DNA from: Alphaproteobacteria bacterium
Lineage (GTDB): Bacteria > Pseudomonadota > Alphaproteobacteria > Rickettsiales > UBA8987
Assembly (NCBI GenBank): GCA_023269645.1
Contig: JAHFPR010000114.1
Coordinates: 458-6,812 of the forward strand
Direction of reading: 5' to 3'
DNA: 6,355 nt
Shown: one piece after another, positions 1 to 5,777 of the stretch
Layout: each line of letters opens with the position of its first letter
How positions within the stretch are numbered: the stretch's first letter is position 1
The notes under the pieces: model-generated
The model's database searches: none
Told to the model about the DNA's origin: nothing
The model's input: the letters and a program-made list of their open reading frames with translations, nothing else
Program-made: the position numbers and the translations under genes

Positions 1-1
1 G

Positions 2-334
2 GAACTGGGGGCGCGCGGCCTTGCACCGGAAGGCCAGCCGGCCTATTTCATCTGCGTACTTTCGCTCACCTGGCCGAACGGGGATACGGAAAGTTTTGAG
101 GGCAGGGTGGATGGCACACTCACCTTCCCCCCGCGTGGCGAAAAGGGCTTCGGCTATGATCCGATTTTCATTCCGCAGGGTTACAGCATCACCTTCGCCG
201 AGATGGAGCCGGAAAAGAAACACGCAATCAGCCACCGCGCGGCGGCATTTGGGAAGTTGGTCAGGGATTCTGTCATGCCAGCGAAGGCTGGCATCCAGCG
301 CGTTGCGTCTGCAACGCAGAAAAATCTTTTATAA
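2..334 (+). CDS. rdgB: RdgB/HAM1-family non-canonical purine NTP pyrophosphatase, 3' part (5' end outside window)
   Basis: Hydrolyses dITP, XTP and similar deaminated purine nucleotides to monophosphates in the cytoplasm, keeping them out of DNA and RNA. The visible 110 residues are the C-terminal part. They include PAYFICVLSL (13-22), FEGRVDGTL (32-40), the family signature PPRGEKGFGYDPIF (43-56), FAEMEPEKKHAISHR (65-79) and AAF (80-82). SHRA-AF is normally close to the C-terminus of RdgB. Here the reading frame continues into a palindromic repeat that starts near 270, so the last 20 residues (from VMPAKAGIQ onward) are repeat-derived and not family sequence. Translation uses frame 2 and the N-terminal portion is missing. 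The neighbour hemW follows 49 nt later on the same strand, the usual rdgB-hemW pairing in proteobacteria. The family identification is firm. Whether the altered tail affects activity is unknown, but the conserved core visible here is intact. Confidence 0.93.
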   Translation, partial: ELGARGLAPEGQPAYFICVLSLTWPNGDTESFEGRVDGTLTFPPRGEKGFGYDPIFIPQGYSITFAEMEPEKKHAISHRAAAFGKLVRDSVMPAKAGIQRVASATQKNLL

Positions 335-368
335 GAAGGATGGATCCCGGCTTGCGCTGGGATGACAG
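270..368. repeat. Palindromic repeat element A (about 99 bp), overlapping the 3' end of rdgB
   Basis: Two 27-nt arms, 270-296 and 342-368, are inverted copies of each other with 22 of 27 positions matching. Each arm itself folds. The left arm has a perfect 7-bp stem (TGCCAGC/GCTGGCA, loop GAAG). The right arm has a 6-bp stem (CCCGGC/GCTGGG, loop TTGC) with one G-T type pair. Between the arms lie a perfect hairpin at 301-316 (CGTTGC, loop GTCT, GCAACG) and the A/T core AAAATCTTTT at 321-330. The arm ends (GTCAT...ATCCAG) match element B at 1561-1674, so both belong to one family. The element contains the rdgB stop codon (332-334) and ends 15 nt before hemW. No transposase is present; it looks like a non-autonomous REP- or MITE-like dispersed repeat. 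Confidence 0.85.
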
Positions 369-383
369 GGATAACAACCGACA

Positions 384-1559
384 ATGATTTCTTCTCCCAT
401 AGCCCTCTATATCCACTGGCCGTTCTGCCTGCATAAATGTCCCTATTGCGATTTCAATTCCCATGTTCGGGAAGGTGTGATTGACCAGAAGCCCTGGGCA
501 GCAGCCTATTGCCGCGAGTTCGATAGCTATGCTGAGCGGTTGGGTACGCGCCGCATTACCAGCATCTTTTTCGGCGGGGGAACGCCCTCGCTGATGGAGG
601 GGGAAACGGTGGCGAGCATCCTCCGCCATGTCGCTGCGCGGTGGGAGTTTGCGCCGGATATAGAGATAACGCTGGAGGCGAACCCCACCTCGGCGGAAGC
701 GCGGAAATTCAAGGAGTTTCGCGCAGCGGGGGTGAACCGGGTTTCCATCGGGATTCAATCGCTGCGGCAGGCCGATCTCGCTTTTCTGGGGCGACAGCAT
801 AATGTGGCGGAGGCACTGGATGCGCTCGCCGCCGCCCGCAAGATTTTTCCGCGCGTGTCGTTCGACCTCATTTACGCCCGCCCGCAGCAGACGCTTCCGG
901 AGTGGGAAACGGAACTGCGCGAGGCACTGGCGCACACGGATGGCCATCTTTCGCTCTACCAGCTTACCATCGAGAAGGGTACGCCGTTCTACAGCGACCA
1001 TCAGCGGAAAAAATGGGCAATTCCCCGCGATGATCTTGCAGCAGCGATGTATGAATGCACAGGCGAGGTGCTGGAGGATGCCGGGATGCAGGCATATGAA
1101 ATCTCCAATTATGCAAAGCCTGGGCAGGAGAGCAGGCATAACCTTAATTACTGGCGGTACGGGGAATATCTGGGTTTGGGGCCGGGTGCTCATGGCAGGA
1201 TTATTGCGCCCGGTGGAAGGCTGCTTTTACAGGAAGGAAGAACGGCGACAATGGCGATCCACCATCCCGAACGCTGGCTGGCGGCGGTGGAGGAGCATGG
1301 AACCGGGTTGCAGCAATCAGAGGAAATCAGTGGGGAGGCGTTGCTGGCGGAAATGTTCATGATGGGTACACGGCTTAGCGAGGGTATTCCGCGTTCGCGT
1401 TTCCGGGAATTGCTGGGTGCGGATCCGGAGGTGCTGCTTGATGCGCGGAAGCTGGATCTGTTCCAAAAGGAAGGGCTGCTGACGCTGGATGACCGCGTAC
1501 TTGTGTTGACTGCGCGCGGGCGGATGCTGCATCAAAGCGTGGTGGCGGGGCTGTTGTAA
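384..1559 (+). CDS. hemW: HemW, radical SAM family heme chaperone (formerly called HemN-like coproporphyrinogen oxidase)
   Basis: HemW is a radical SAM family protein that binds heme and delivers it to respiratory enzymes; it is not a true coproporphyrinogen III oxidase. The 391-residue product has the CX3CX2C iron-sulfur motif C15-C19-C22 in CLHKCPYCDF, preceded by the typical YIHWPFC start. It also has the SAM-binding GGGTPS (64-69), EANP (98-101), SIGIQS (121-126) and DLIYARP (161-167). HNLNYW (252-257) is the HNxxYW motif that marks HemW rather than HemN, and GLGPGAH follows at 264-270. The C-terminal third holds the usual HemW C-terminal domain. Length is normal for the family. The ATG at 384 puts the iron-sulfur motif at the normal distance from the N-terminus. 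Only a weak purine run (AGGG, 367-370) lies upstream, and the end of palindromic element A is 15 nt away, so expression probably depends on read-through from rdgB. Confidence 0.96.
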   Translation: MISSPIALYIHWPFCLHKCPYCDFNSHVREGVIDQKPWAAAYCREFDSYAERLGTRRITSIFFGGGTPSLMEGETVASILRHVAARWEFAPDIEITLEANPTSAEARKFKEFRAAGVNRVSIGIQSLRQADLAFLGRQHNVAEALDALAAARKIFPRVSFDLIYARPQQTLPEWETELREALAHTDGHLSLYQLTIEKGTPFYSDHQRKKWAIPRDDLAAAMYECTGEVLEDAGMQAYEISNYAKPGQESRHNLNYWRYGEYLGLGPGAHGRIIAPGGRLLLQEGRTATMAIHHPERWLAAVEEHGTGLQQSEEISGEALLAEMFMMGTRLSEGIPRSRFRELLGADPEVLLDARKLDLFQKEGLLTLDDRVLVLTARGRMLHQSVVAGLL

Positions 1560-1560
1560 T

Positions 1561-1674
1561 GTCATTTCCGCAAAAGCGGGAATCCAGCATAAACCGCGTC
1601 TGCGGCGGGATAACTAAAAGATTTTCAGCGGCGTAGACACGCCGCTACTAGATTCCCGCTTTCGCGGGAATGAC
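1561..1674. repeat. Palindromic repeat element B (114 bp) between the convergent ends of hemW and the lipoprotein gene
   Basis: Inverted 27-nt arms at 1561-1587 and 1648-1674 match at 24 of 27 positions. Each arm is a small hairpin; the right arm contains ATTCCC-N8-GGGAAT, the same pattern as the neisserial dRS3 repeat consensus. Inside lie a left hairpin at 1594-1605 (CCGC, loop GTCT, GCGG), the core AAAAGATTTT at 1616-1625, and a right hairpin at 1627-1646 with an 8-bp perfect stem and loop AGAC. The inner hairpins thus carry complementary loops (GTCT and AGAC), making the whole element a nested palindrome. It starts 1 nt after the hemW stop and ends 2 nt before the lipoprotein stop, filling the intergenic space. 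It could act as a two-way transcription barrier through structure, but no T-run of a classical terminator is visible. Confidence 0.88.
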
Positions 1675-1676
1675 GG

Positions 1677-2933
1677 TTAAAAACTATCCGCGCCGGTCTG
1701 GATGGCAGCGAAGCCGTATTCTGTGATTTCCATTACCACCAGCGAATGTTCCGCGAGGCCATCCACATTGAAGCGGAACAGCCCGTTGATACCGTTGAAG
1801 CCGTGTGCATCCGCGAGTGCTTCGCGGCTGATGCCTCCGCCCTTCGCCAGGCTGACCGTGAGCGATACGGCATCGTAAGCCAGGCTCGCGGATTTTAGCG
1901 GGCGGTAATTATAGGTGGCCTGGAAGCGATCCTCGAACTGCTTGCGCAATTCCGGCGGAGTGGTGGCAAACCACGCGCCGAGCAGGGCTTTTTCGTGCGA
2001 GAAACTTTCATCGTCCCACGCGCTGCTGCCAAGAAGCTGGAACCGCCTGCCGATTTCCGGCTGTTGTTTCATCCGGTTCAACAGGGTGAGTAGCGCGCTG
2101 CCAGCATCGGGCATCAGCAAGGCTTCGGATTTTCCGCTGGAGTCGCCTGGCGCGGCGGCGGGCTGCGCCAGAATGCGTGCCAGCCCCTCCATAAGCCCCG
2201 CCTTCACATTGCGGTAACTTTCCGTGCCGTTGATTTTCAGGGTGTTGTTCAGAATATACTCCTTCACCACGCTGGCAGCATTGCGACCGGAATCATTATC
2301 CGCGACCAACAGGGAAAGTGCGCGGATGTTGTTGTTGAAGGCGTAATCCACCACCGTTTCAATCTGTTCGGAGGGCGTGGAGCCGAGCACAAGCATTCCC
2401 TCCGGCGCAAGCGATGCATCGTTGGAAAGGGCGATTACCGGCACGGGCGAGTTTTTGATGTCATCGTGCAGAAGCCTTGCGCTCGCCCTGGAGAATCTGC
2501 CGAGGATAATATCCGCCCCCGCCGCGCGCGCCTGTTTCATGGCTTTCACCGTGCCTTCGTCGGTGTTTTTCGTATCGAAGGGCTGCAGCGCGATGCCAGA
2601 TGCCGCCGCCGTGCCCGCGTCGAACAACGCAAGCTGCGCGGCCTGGATCAGCTCCACGCCTGTTTTCTGCGATGCGCCGCTCATCGGAACCAGCAGCGCG
2701 ATATGCGTTCCGATATGCAGCCCCTTGTTTTCCGGGGAGGCATTTTCAACCTCGGCAGGGGTGGTTGTGCTTGCACCGGGGGCGGTATTCGTAGTATTGC
2801 CTTGGGATGCGGCGCGCATGGACGGGTTATCGCACGGAACGCTCACGCCCGATGGCCCCCGCGAGGTGGAACAGGCGGCGAGCGCGAAGAACGCGCAGAG
2901 AAGGCTTACAATCTGGAACAGGCGTGGTGTCAT
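1677..2933 (-). CDS. LpoA-like lipoprotein (penicillin-binding protein activator family, type I periplasmic-binding fold)
   Basis: Predicted lipoprotein of 418 residues. The N-terminus has a short charged start (MTPR), a hydrophobic stretch (5-20) and a lipobox LAAC with the acylated cysteine at 21. Serine at +2 fits outer-membrane sorting. A linker rich in S, T, A, P and N (about 22-70) leads to the folded domain, which begins at HIALLVPMSGASQKTGVELIQAAQLALFD (about 76-104). That stretch, with GADIILGRFS, PVIALSND and the YNYRP...ASLAYDAV region near the end, is typical of the periplasmic-binding-protein fold of LpoA/YraM relatives. In E. coli, LpoA activates the peptidoglycan synthase PBP1A from the outer membrane; the same role here is inferred. 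It is divergent from rsmI, as in many proteobacteria. The start at 2933 was chosen because it puts the signal peptide first; longer reading upstream would overlap the conserved N-terminus of RsmI. No ribosome binding site is visible before it. Confidence 0.88.
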   Translation of the reverse strand: MTPRLFQIVSLLCAFFALAACSTSRGPSGVSVPCDNPSMRAASQGNTTNTAPGASTTTPAEVENASPENKGLHIGTHIALLVPMSGASQKTGVELIQAAQLALFDAGTAAASGIALQPFDTKNTDEGTVKAMKQARAAGADIILGRFSRASARLLHDDIKNSPVPVIALSNDASLAPEGMLVLGSTPSEQIETVVDYAFNNNIRALSLLVADNDSGRNAASVVKEYILNNTLKINGTESYRNVKAGLMEGLARILAQPAAAPGDSSGKSEALLMPDAGSALLTLLNRMKQQPEIGRRFQLLGSSAWDDESFSHEKALLGAWFATTPPELRKQFEDRFQATYNYRPLKSASLAYDAVSLTVSLAKGGGISREALADAHGFNGINGLFRFNVDGLAEHSLVVMEITEYGFAAIQTGADSF

Positions 2934-2934
2934 G
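2931..2934. other. Overlapping divergent start codons (CATG)
   Basis: The lipoprotein ATG (complement of 2931-2933) and the rsmI ATG (2932-2934) share two base pairs within one CATG. If both starts are right there is no intergenic space, so any promoter or leader of each gene lies inside the other's coding sequence. The lipoprotein side has no purine-rich ribosome binding site; its upstream reads pyrimidine-rich (CCTTATCCTCCGCCACC). The rsmI side has only a weak ACAGG at 2918-2922. A GTG at 2935-2937 is the only other start for rsmI before its conserved region, and it would separate the two starts by 1 nt. Confidence 0.65.
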
Positions 2935-3819
2935 GTGGCGGAGGATAAGGTAAAGGTTGCGACAAGTAAACCCGAAGCGGGACTATATATCGTTGCGACA
3001 CCCATCGGCAACCTGAAAGATATAACTTTGCGCGCGCTGGAGACTCTGCGAGGGGTGGATGCCATCGCCTGTGAGGATACGCGGGTGACGAACCGGTTGC
3101 TCAGCCATTACGGTATCAAGGCCAGCATGGTGGCCTATAACGATGCGAACGGCGCGAAGGTCAGGCCGCAATTGCTGCGGCGGCTGGCGGAGGGGCAATC
3201 CCTCGCGCTGGTTTCCGATGCCGGCACACCACTCATCTCCGACCCCGGCTATAAGCTGGTGCGTGAAGCGCGGGAGCAAGGCAGCCACATCACCACGCTG
3301 CCGGGAGCTTCTTCCGTGATGGGCGCGCTGACCCTCGCGGGGCTGCCCACCAACCGCTTTCTGTTCGAGGGGTTCCTGCCCGCGAAGCAGCAGGCGCGCA
3401 CCGAGGCATTGCGGGCGATTTCCAATGTGGATGCGACGCTGGTGTTTTTCGAGCGGGCGAGCAGGGTTCCGGTGGTGCTGGCGGATATGCTGGAGGTACT
3501 CGGCGATAGGGAAGTTGCGCTGGTGCGGGAAATTACCAAGTCGTTCGAGGAAACCGTGCACGGGCAACTTTCCGGGCTTATCGCACGGTATGGCAAGGGC
3601 GAGGAGATTCGCGGCGAGGTGGTGCTGGTGCTCGCTCCGCCCTCGGAAGCGACACAGGCACGGGCAGGGGATGCGGTGCTGGATGAAAGGCTGGCCGTGC
3701 TGTTGCGGGAATATTCGGTGAAGGACGTGGCGGCACTGGCTGCGGAGGAATTCGGCATTCACAGGAAACAGGCCTACCAGCGCGCGCTGGAGATAAAGGG
3801 CGGCCATGCGCAACGCTAA
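2932..3819 (+). CDS. rsmI: RsmI, 16S rRNA (cytidine(1402)-2'-O)-methyltransferase
   Basis: Methylates the 2'-OH of C1402 in the decoding centre of 16S rRNA using S-adenosylmethionine. The 295-residue product shows the tetrapyrrole-methylase fold motifs of the family: LYIVATPIGNL (18-28), EDTR (48-51), SDAGTPLISDPG (95-106), the LPGAS loop (123-127) and FEGFLP (145-150). GEVVLVL follows before the C-terminal helical domain (LLREYSVKDVAALAAEEFGIHRKQAYQRAL), which is usual for RsmI. Length is close to the E. coli protein (286). The open frame extends far upstream (to 2377), but that part is antisense to the lipoprotein gene and lies outside the family. The ATG at 2932 leaves a normal 17-residue lead before LYIVATPIGNL; GTG at 2935 is equally possible. 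It overlaps yraN by 14 nt, which indicates a shared mRNA. Confidence 0.96.
   Translation: MVAEDKVKVATSKPEAGLYIVATPIGNLKDITLRALETLRGVDAIACEDTRVTNRLLSHYGIKASMVAYNDANGAKVRPQLLRRLAEGQSLALVSDAGTPLISDPGYKLVREAREQGSHITTLPGASSVMGALTLAGLPTNRFLFEGFLPAKQQARTEALRAISNVDATLVFFERASRVPVVLADMLEVLGDREVALVREITKSFEETVHGQLSGLIARYGKGEEIRGEVVLVLAPPSEATQARAGDAVLDERLAVLLREYSVKDVAALAAEEFGIHRKQAYQRALEIKGGHAQR
3795..3800 (+). promoter_or_regulatory. Ribosome binding site of yraN
   Basis: AAAGGG lies 5 nt before the ATG at 3806, inside the rsmI coding sequence. It supports a start that overlaps the end of rsmI by 14 nt. Confidence 0.6.
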
Positions 3820-4189
3820 ACCGAATTCCCGCCAGAAAGCCTATCGCCTCGGCCATTCCGGCGAGCGGCTGACGATATTATTACTGCGTTTGCGCGGTTA
3901 TAGCATTCTCGCGCGGCGGTTCCGCTGCCCGGCAGGGGAGATTGATATTGTGGCGCGGCGTGGTGAGATGCTGGCGATGGTGGAGGTGAAAGCGCGGCGG
4001 AACGGGGAGGTGGAGGTGCTTTCCGTGCGGCAGCAGCAGCGCATTGCGCGCGCGGCCACTTTCTTTATTGCAATGTATCCGCAATTTGCGCATTGTACTG
4101 TACGTTGCGATATTGCCATCATCCGCCCGTGGCGGTGGCCGCAACTGATCTTTAACGCCTGGCAAATCGAGGGGAATAATTATGGCTAG
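3806..4189 (+). CDS. yraN: YraN family protein (UPF0102, predicted PD-(D/E)XK nuclease-like fold)
   Basis: Small cytoplasmic protein of 127 residues, the usual size of the family. Conserved features are GHSGERL (16-22), the GEIDIVARRG stretch (44-53) and MVEVKAR (58-64). Together D47 and E60-x-K62 form the D...ExK pattern of Holliday-junction-resolvase-like nucleases. RCDIAII (100-106) and LIFNAWQIE (114-122) correspond to the family's RxD and C-terminal xNA motifs. Biochemical function of YraN is not established; a nucleic-acid role is inferred from the fold. It sits between rsmI (14-nt overlap) and the BON lipoprotein gene (8-nt overlap), the same place as in the E. coli yra cluster. The gene is rich in CGG/CGC arginine codons like its neighbours, and nothing suggests transfer. 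Confidence 0.93.
   Translation: MRNAKPNSRQKAYRLGHSGERLTILLLRLRGYSILARRFRCPAGEIDIVARRGEMLAMVEVKARRNGEVEVLSVRQQQRIARAATFFIAMYPQFAHCTVRCDIAIIRPWRWPQLIFNAWQIEGNNYG
4169..4174 (+). promoter_or_regulatory. Ribosome binding site of the BON-domain lipoprotein gene
   Basis: GAGGGG lies 7 nt before the ATG at 4182. This favours that start over the in-frame ATG at 4203, which would shorten the signal peptide by seven residues including its arginines. Confidence 0.6.
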
Positions 4190-4778
4190 AACCCGCAGAA
4201 TTATGGCATGGATGCTCATCCCGCTGCTGCTGAACGGCTGCCCGGCGGTGATACTGGGCGGCGCAACCACCGCCGGTTACGTTGGAGTGCAGGAGCGTTC
4301 AATCGGCAATGCGGTGGACGATACCGGCATCCTGGCACACATCAAATCCCTTTATCTCCAGAGTGATGTAAACACCTTGTTCCACGGCATCAGCGTGGAA
4401 GTGACCGAAGGCCGCGTGCTGCTGACCGGCCAGGTTCCCACGCCTGAAGCGCGTGTGGAGGCGGTGAAGCTCGCGTGGCAGCCTTCGGGGGTGAAGGAAG
4501 TCATCAACGAAATCCAGATCGCGGAAGGCTACTCCATCAAGCAATATGCCAGGGATGCCTATATCAGCACCAGGGTGCGCGGCAGGCTGCTGATCAGCAA
4601 AAACGTGCGCTCAATCAACTATAACGTGGATACGGTGAAAAACGTGGTGTACCTCATGGGCATCGCGCATGATCAGAAAGAGCTGGACATCGCCATCAGC
4701 CTGGCGAAAGCCGTGGATGGCGTGAAGCAGGTGATAAGCCACGTGATGCTGAAAGACAGCGCGAAGCGGATTCAATAA
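4182..4778 (+). CDS. BON-domain lipoprotein, DolP (YraP)-like
   Basis: Predicted envelope lipoprotein of 198 residues. The N-terminus has arginines (3, 5, 6), a short hydrophobic run and a lipobox LNGC with the acylated cysteine at 20; proline follows at +2. A glycine/alanine-rich stretch (25-35) and the segment ERSIGNAVDDTGI (38-50) precede two BON domains: about 47-114 (VEVTEGRVLLTGQVPTPEAR is the typical strand-turn-strand) and about 123-191 (YNVDTVKNVVYLMGIAHDQKE). Two BON domains behind a lipobox, and the size, match E. coli DolP (191 residues), which binds anionic phospholipids and supports outer-membrane integrity and BAM function. The same role is inferred here. Its position after rsmI-yraN matches the E. 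coli neighbourhood and supports the assignment. Start is fixed by GAGGGG at 4169-4174. I leave the symbol blank because orthology to dolP was not tested. Confidence 0.92.
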   Translation: MARTRRIMAWMLIPLLLNGCPAVILGGATTAGYVGVQERSIGNAVDDTGILAHIKSLYLQSDVNTLFHGISVEVTEGRVLLTGQVPTPEARVEAVKLAWQPSGVKEVINEIQIAEGYSIKQYARDAYISTRVRGRLLISKNVRSINYNVDTVKNVVYLMGIAHDQKELDIAISLAKAVDGVKQVISHVMLKDSAKRIQ

Positions 4779-4792
4779 CGTAAGGCCGCCAC

Positions 4793-5755
4793 GTGAAGAA
4801 AGAAGAAATCATCGCCGTCGTCATTCCCTGTTACAAGGTGAAAAGCCATGTGCTGGGAGTTATCGGAAAAATTCCCGCGAGCGTGGCGAAGATTTACTGC
4901 GTGGACGATGCCTGCCCGGAAACATCGGGGCAATATATCCGCGAGAACTGCCGGGATAGCCGCGTGGAGGTCATCACCCATCCGAAAAACAAAGGGGTGG
5001 GGGGCGCAATGATCACCGGATACCGCCATGCGCTCGCCGATGGCTGCACTGTTGCGGTGAAAATTGATGGCGACGGGCAGATGGATCCGGCGTTAATTCC
5101 GCTGTTCGTGAAGCCCATCCTCGAAGGCAAGGCGGATTACACCAAAGGCAACCGCTTCTATAATCTGGAAGACACGGTGCAAATGCCCCGCAAGCGGTTG
5201 ATCGGCAACGCGGCGCACAGTTTCTGCAGTAAACTTTCCACGGGATACTGGAATATTTTTGATCCCGCCAACGGCTACACGGCAATCCACGCGAACATTA
5301 TCCGCCATCTTCCGCTGGAAAAAATCAGCGAGCGGTATTTCTTTGAAACGGATATGCTGTTCCGCCTGGGTACGCTGCGCTGCCGGGTGGTGGATATTCC
5401 CATGAAGGTGATTTATGCGGATGAGGTGAGTTCCCTTAACGCGCGCAAGAACCTGCCGATTTTCATGATGGGGCATCTGCGTAACACGTTCAAGCGCATC
5501 GCGTATAACTATTTCCTGCGGGATTTTCATGCCGCGTCGCTGAACCTGCTTGTGGGGGCTTCGCTGGTGCTGTTCGGTGGGCTGCTTGGAGCGGAAAAGC
5601 TGGCGAAAGCGATGCTCACCAATATCCCCACGCCGATGGGAACCATCATGTTCGTGGTGCTGCCGATTCTGGTGGGGATGAATATGCTGCTATCCTTCCT
5701 GCATTACGACACCAGCAACGTGCCGGATGAAATCATGAACGACAGGCTGGGGTAG
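4793..5755 (+). CDS. Family 2 glycosyltransferase with C-terminal membrane anchor (polyprenol-phosphate glycosyltransferase type)
   Basis: A 320-residue GT-A fold enzyme. Motifs: AVVIPCYK (8-15), YCVDDACPE (35-43), HPKNKGVGGAMITGYRHAL (63-81) and the metal- and nucleotide-sugar-binding DGDGQMDP (92-99). TKGNR (117-121), FDPANGYTAI (156-165) and ETDML (185-189) follow. This order is shared by dolichol-/undecaprenyl-phosphate sugar transferases (DPM1- and GtrB-like). Two hydrophobic segments near 249-266 and 284-304 would anchor the C-terminus in the inner membrane, with catalysis on the cytoplasmic side. Donor sugar and lipid acceptor cannot be told from sequence. Start is GTG at 4793, with AAGG at 4782-4785 seven nt upstream; the conserved VVIPCY begins nine residues in, so no longer start is needed. 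It follows the BON lipoprotein by 14 nt, probably in the same operon. The stop codon lies in a 17-bp tandem duplication. Confidence 0.92.
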   Translation: MKKEEIIAVVIPCYKVKSHVLGVIGKIPASVAKIYCVDDACPETSGQYIRENCRDSRVEVITHPKNKGVGGAMITGYRHALADGCTVAVKIDGDGQMDPALIPLFVKPILEGKADYTKGNRFYNLEDTVQMPRKRLIGNAAHSFCSKLSTGYWNIFDPANGYTAIHANIIRHLPLEKISERYFFETDMLFRLGTLRCRVVDIPMKVIYADEVSSLNARKNLPIFMMGHLRNTFKRIAYNYFLRDFHAASLNLLVGASLVLFGGLLGAEKLAKAMLTNIPTPMGTIMFVVLPILVGMNMLLSFLHYDTSNVPDEIMNDRLG

Positions 5756-5776
5756 GGGGCAGGCTGGGGTAGGGGG
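5743..5776 (+). repeat. 17-bp perfect tandem duplication at the glycosyltransferase stop codon
   Basis: CAGGCTGGGGTAGGGGG occurs twice head to tail at 5743-5759 and 5760-5776 without a mismatch. The first copy contains the final codons and the TAG stop (5753-5755). The second copy is untranslated. The exact identity points to a recent slippage or duplication event in a G-rich sequence. Confidence 0.9.
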
Positions 5777-5777
5777 A

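Noticed and set aside
181..384. Small minus-strand frame with IPAQAGIH and MPAFAGMT peptides
   Set aside because: These peptides are translations of the palindromic repeat arms, not a gene.
273..1193. Long open frame on the minus strand (306 codons) opposite hemW
   Set aside because: It is antisense to conserved hemW motifs, its product is Arg/Pro/His-rich without recognisable domains, and it begins in the repeat; a GC-driven shadow frame.
1561..1674. Element B (and C) as intrinsic terminators
   Set aside because: Stems are strong but no T-run follows on either strand; kept as repeats with a possible barrier role only.
270..1674. Elements A and B as a CRISPR array
   Set aside because: Only two copies over 1.2 kb separated by a gene, with long inverted arms; no regular repeat-spacer pattern and no cas genes.
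2907..2912. TACAAT as a possible -10 box for rsmI
   Set aside because: No acceptable -35 hexamer lies at 16-18 nt spacing and the site is inside the lipoprotein coding region; a chance match cannot be excluded.
2377..2931. In-frame upstream extension of rsmI
   Set aside because: It is antisense to the lipoprotein coding sequence, and the predicted residues do not belong to RsmI, whose normal N-terminus begins near 2932.
2934..3065. Longer N-terminus for the lipoprotein (start at 3065 or the ATG near 3005)
   Set aside because: Would place 24 to 44 unrelated residues before a clear signal peptide and lipobox and overlap conserved RsmI codons.
2983..3813. Minus-strand open frame of 276 codons opposite rsmI
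   Set aside because: Fully antisense to a well-conserved gene; composition rich in His, Arg, Gln and Pro; no family features.
4203..4778. Shorter BON lipoprotein from the ATG at 4203
   Set aside because: The ribosome binding site GAGGGG matches the ATG at 4182, and the shorter form loses the charged start of the signal peptide.
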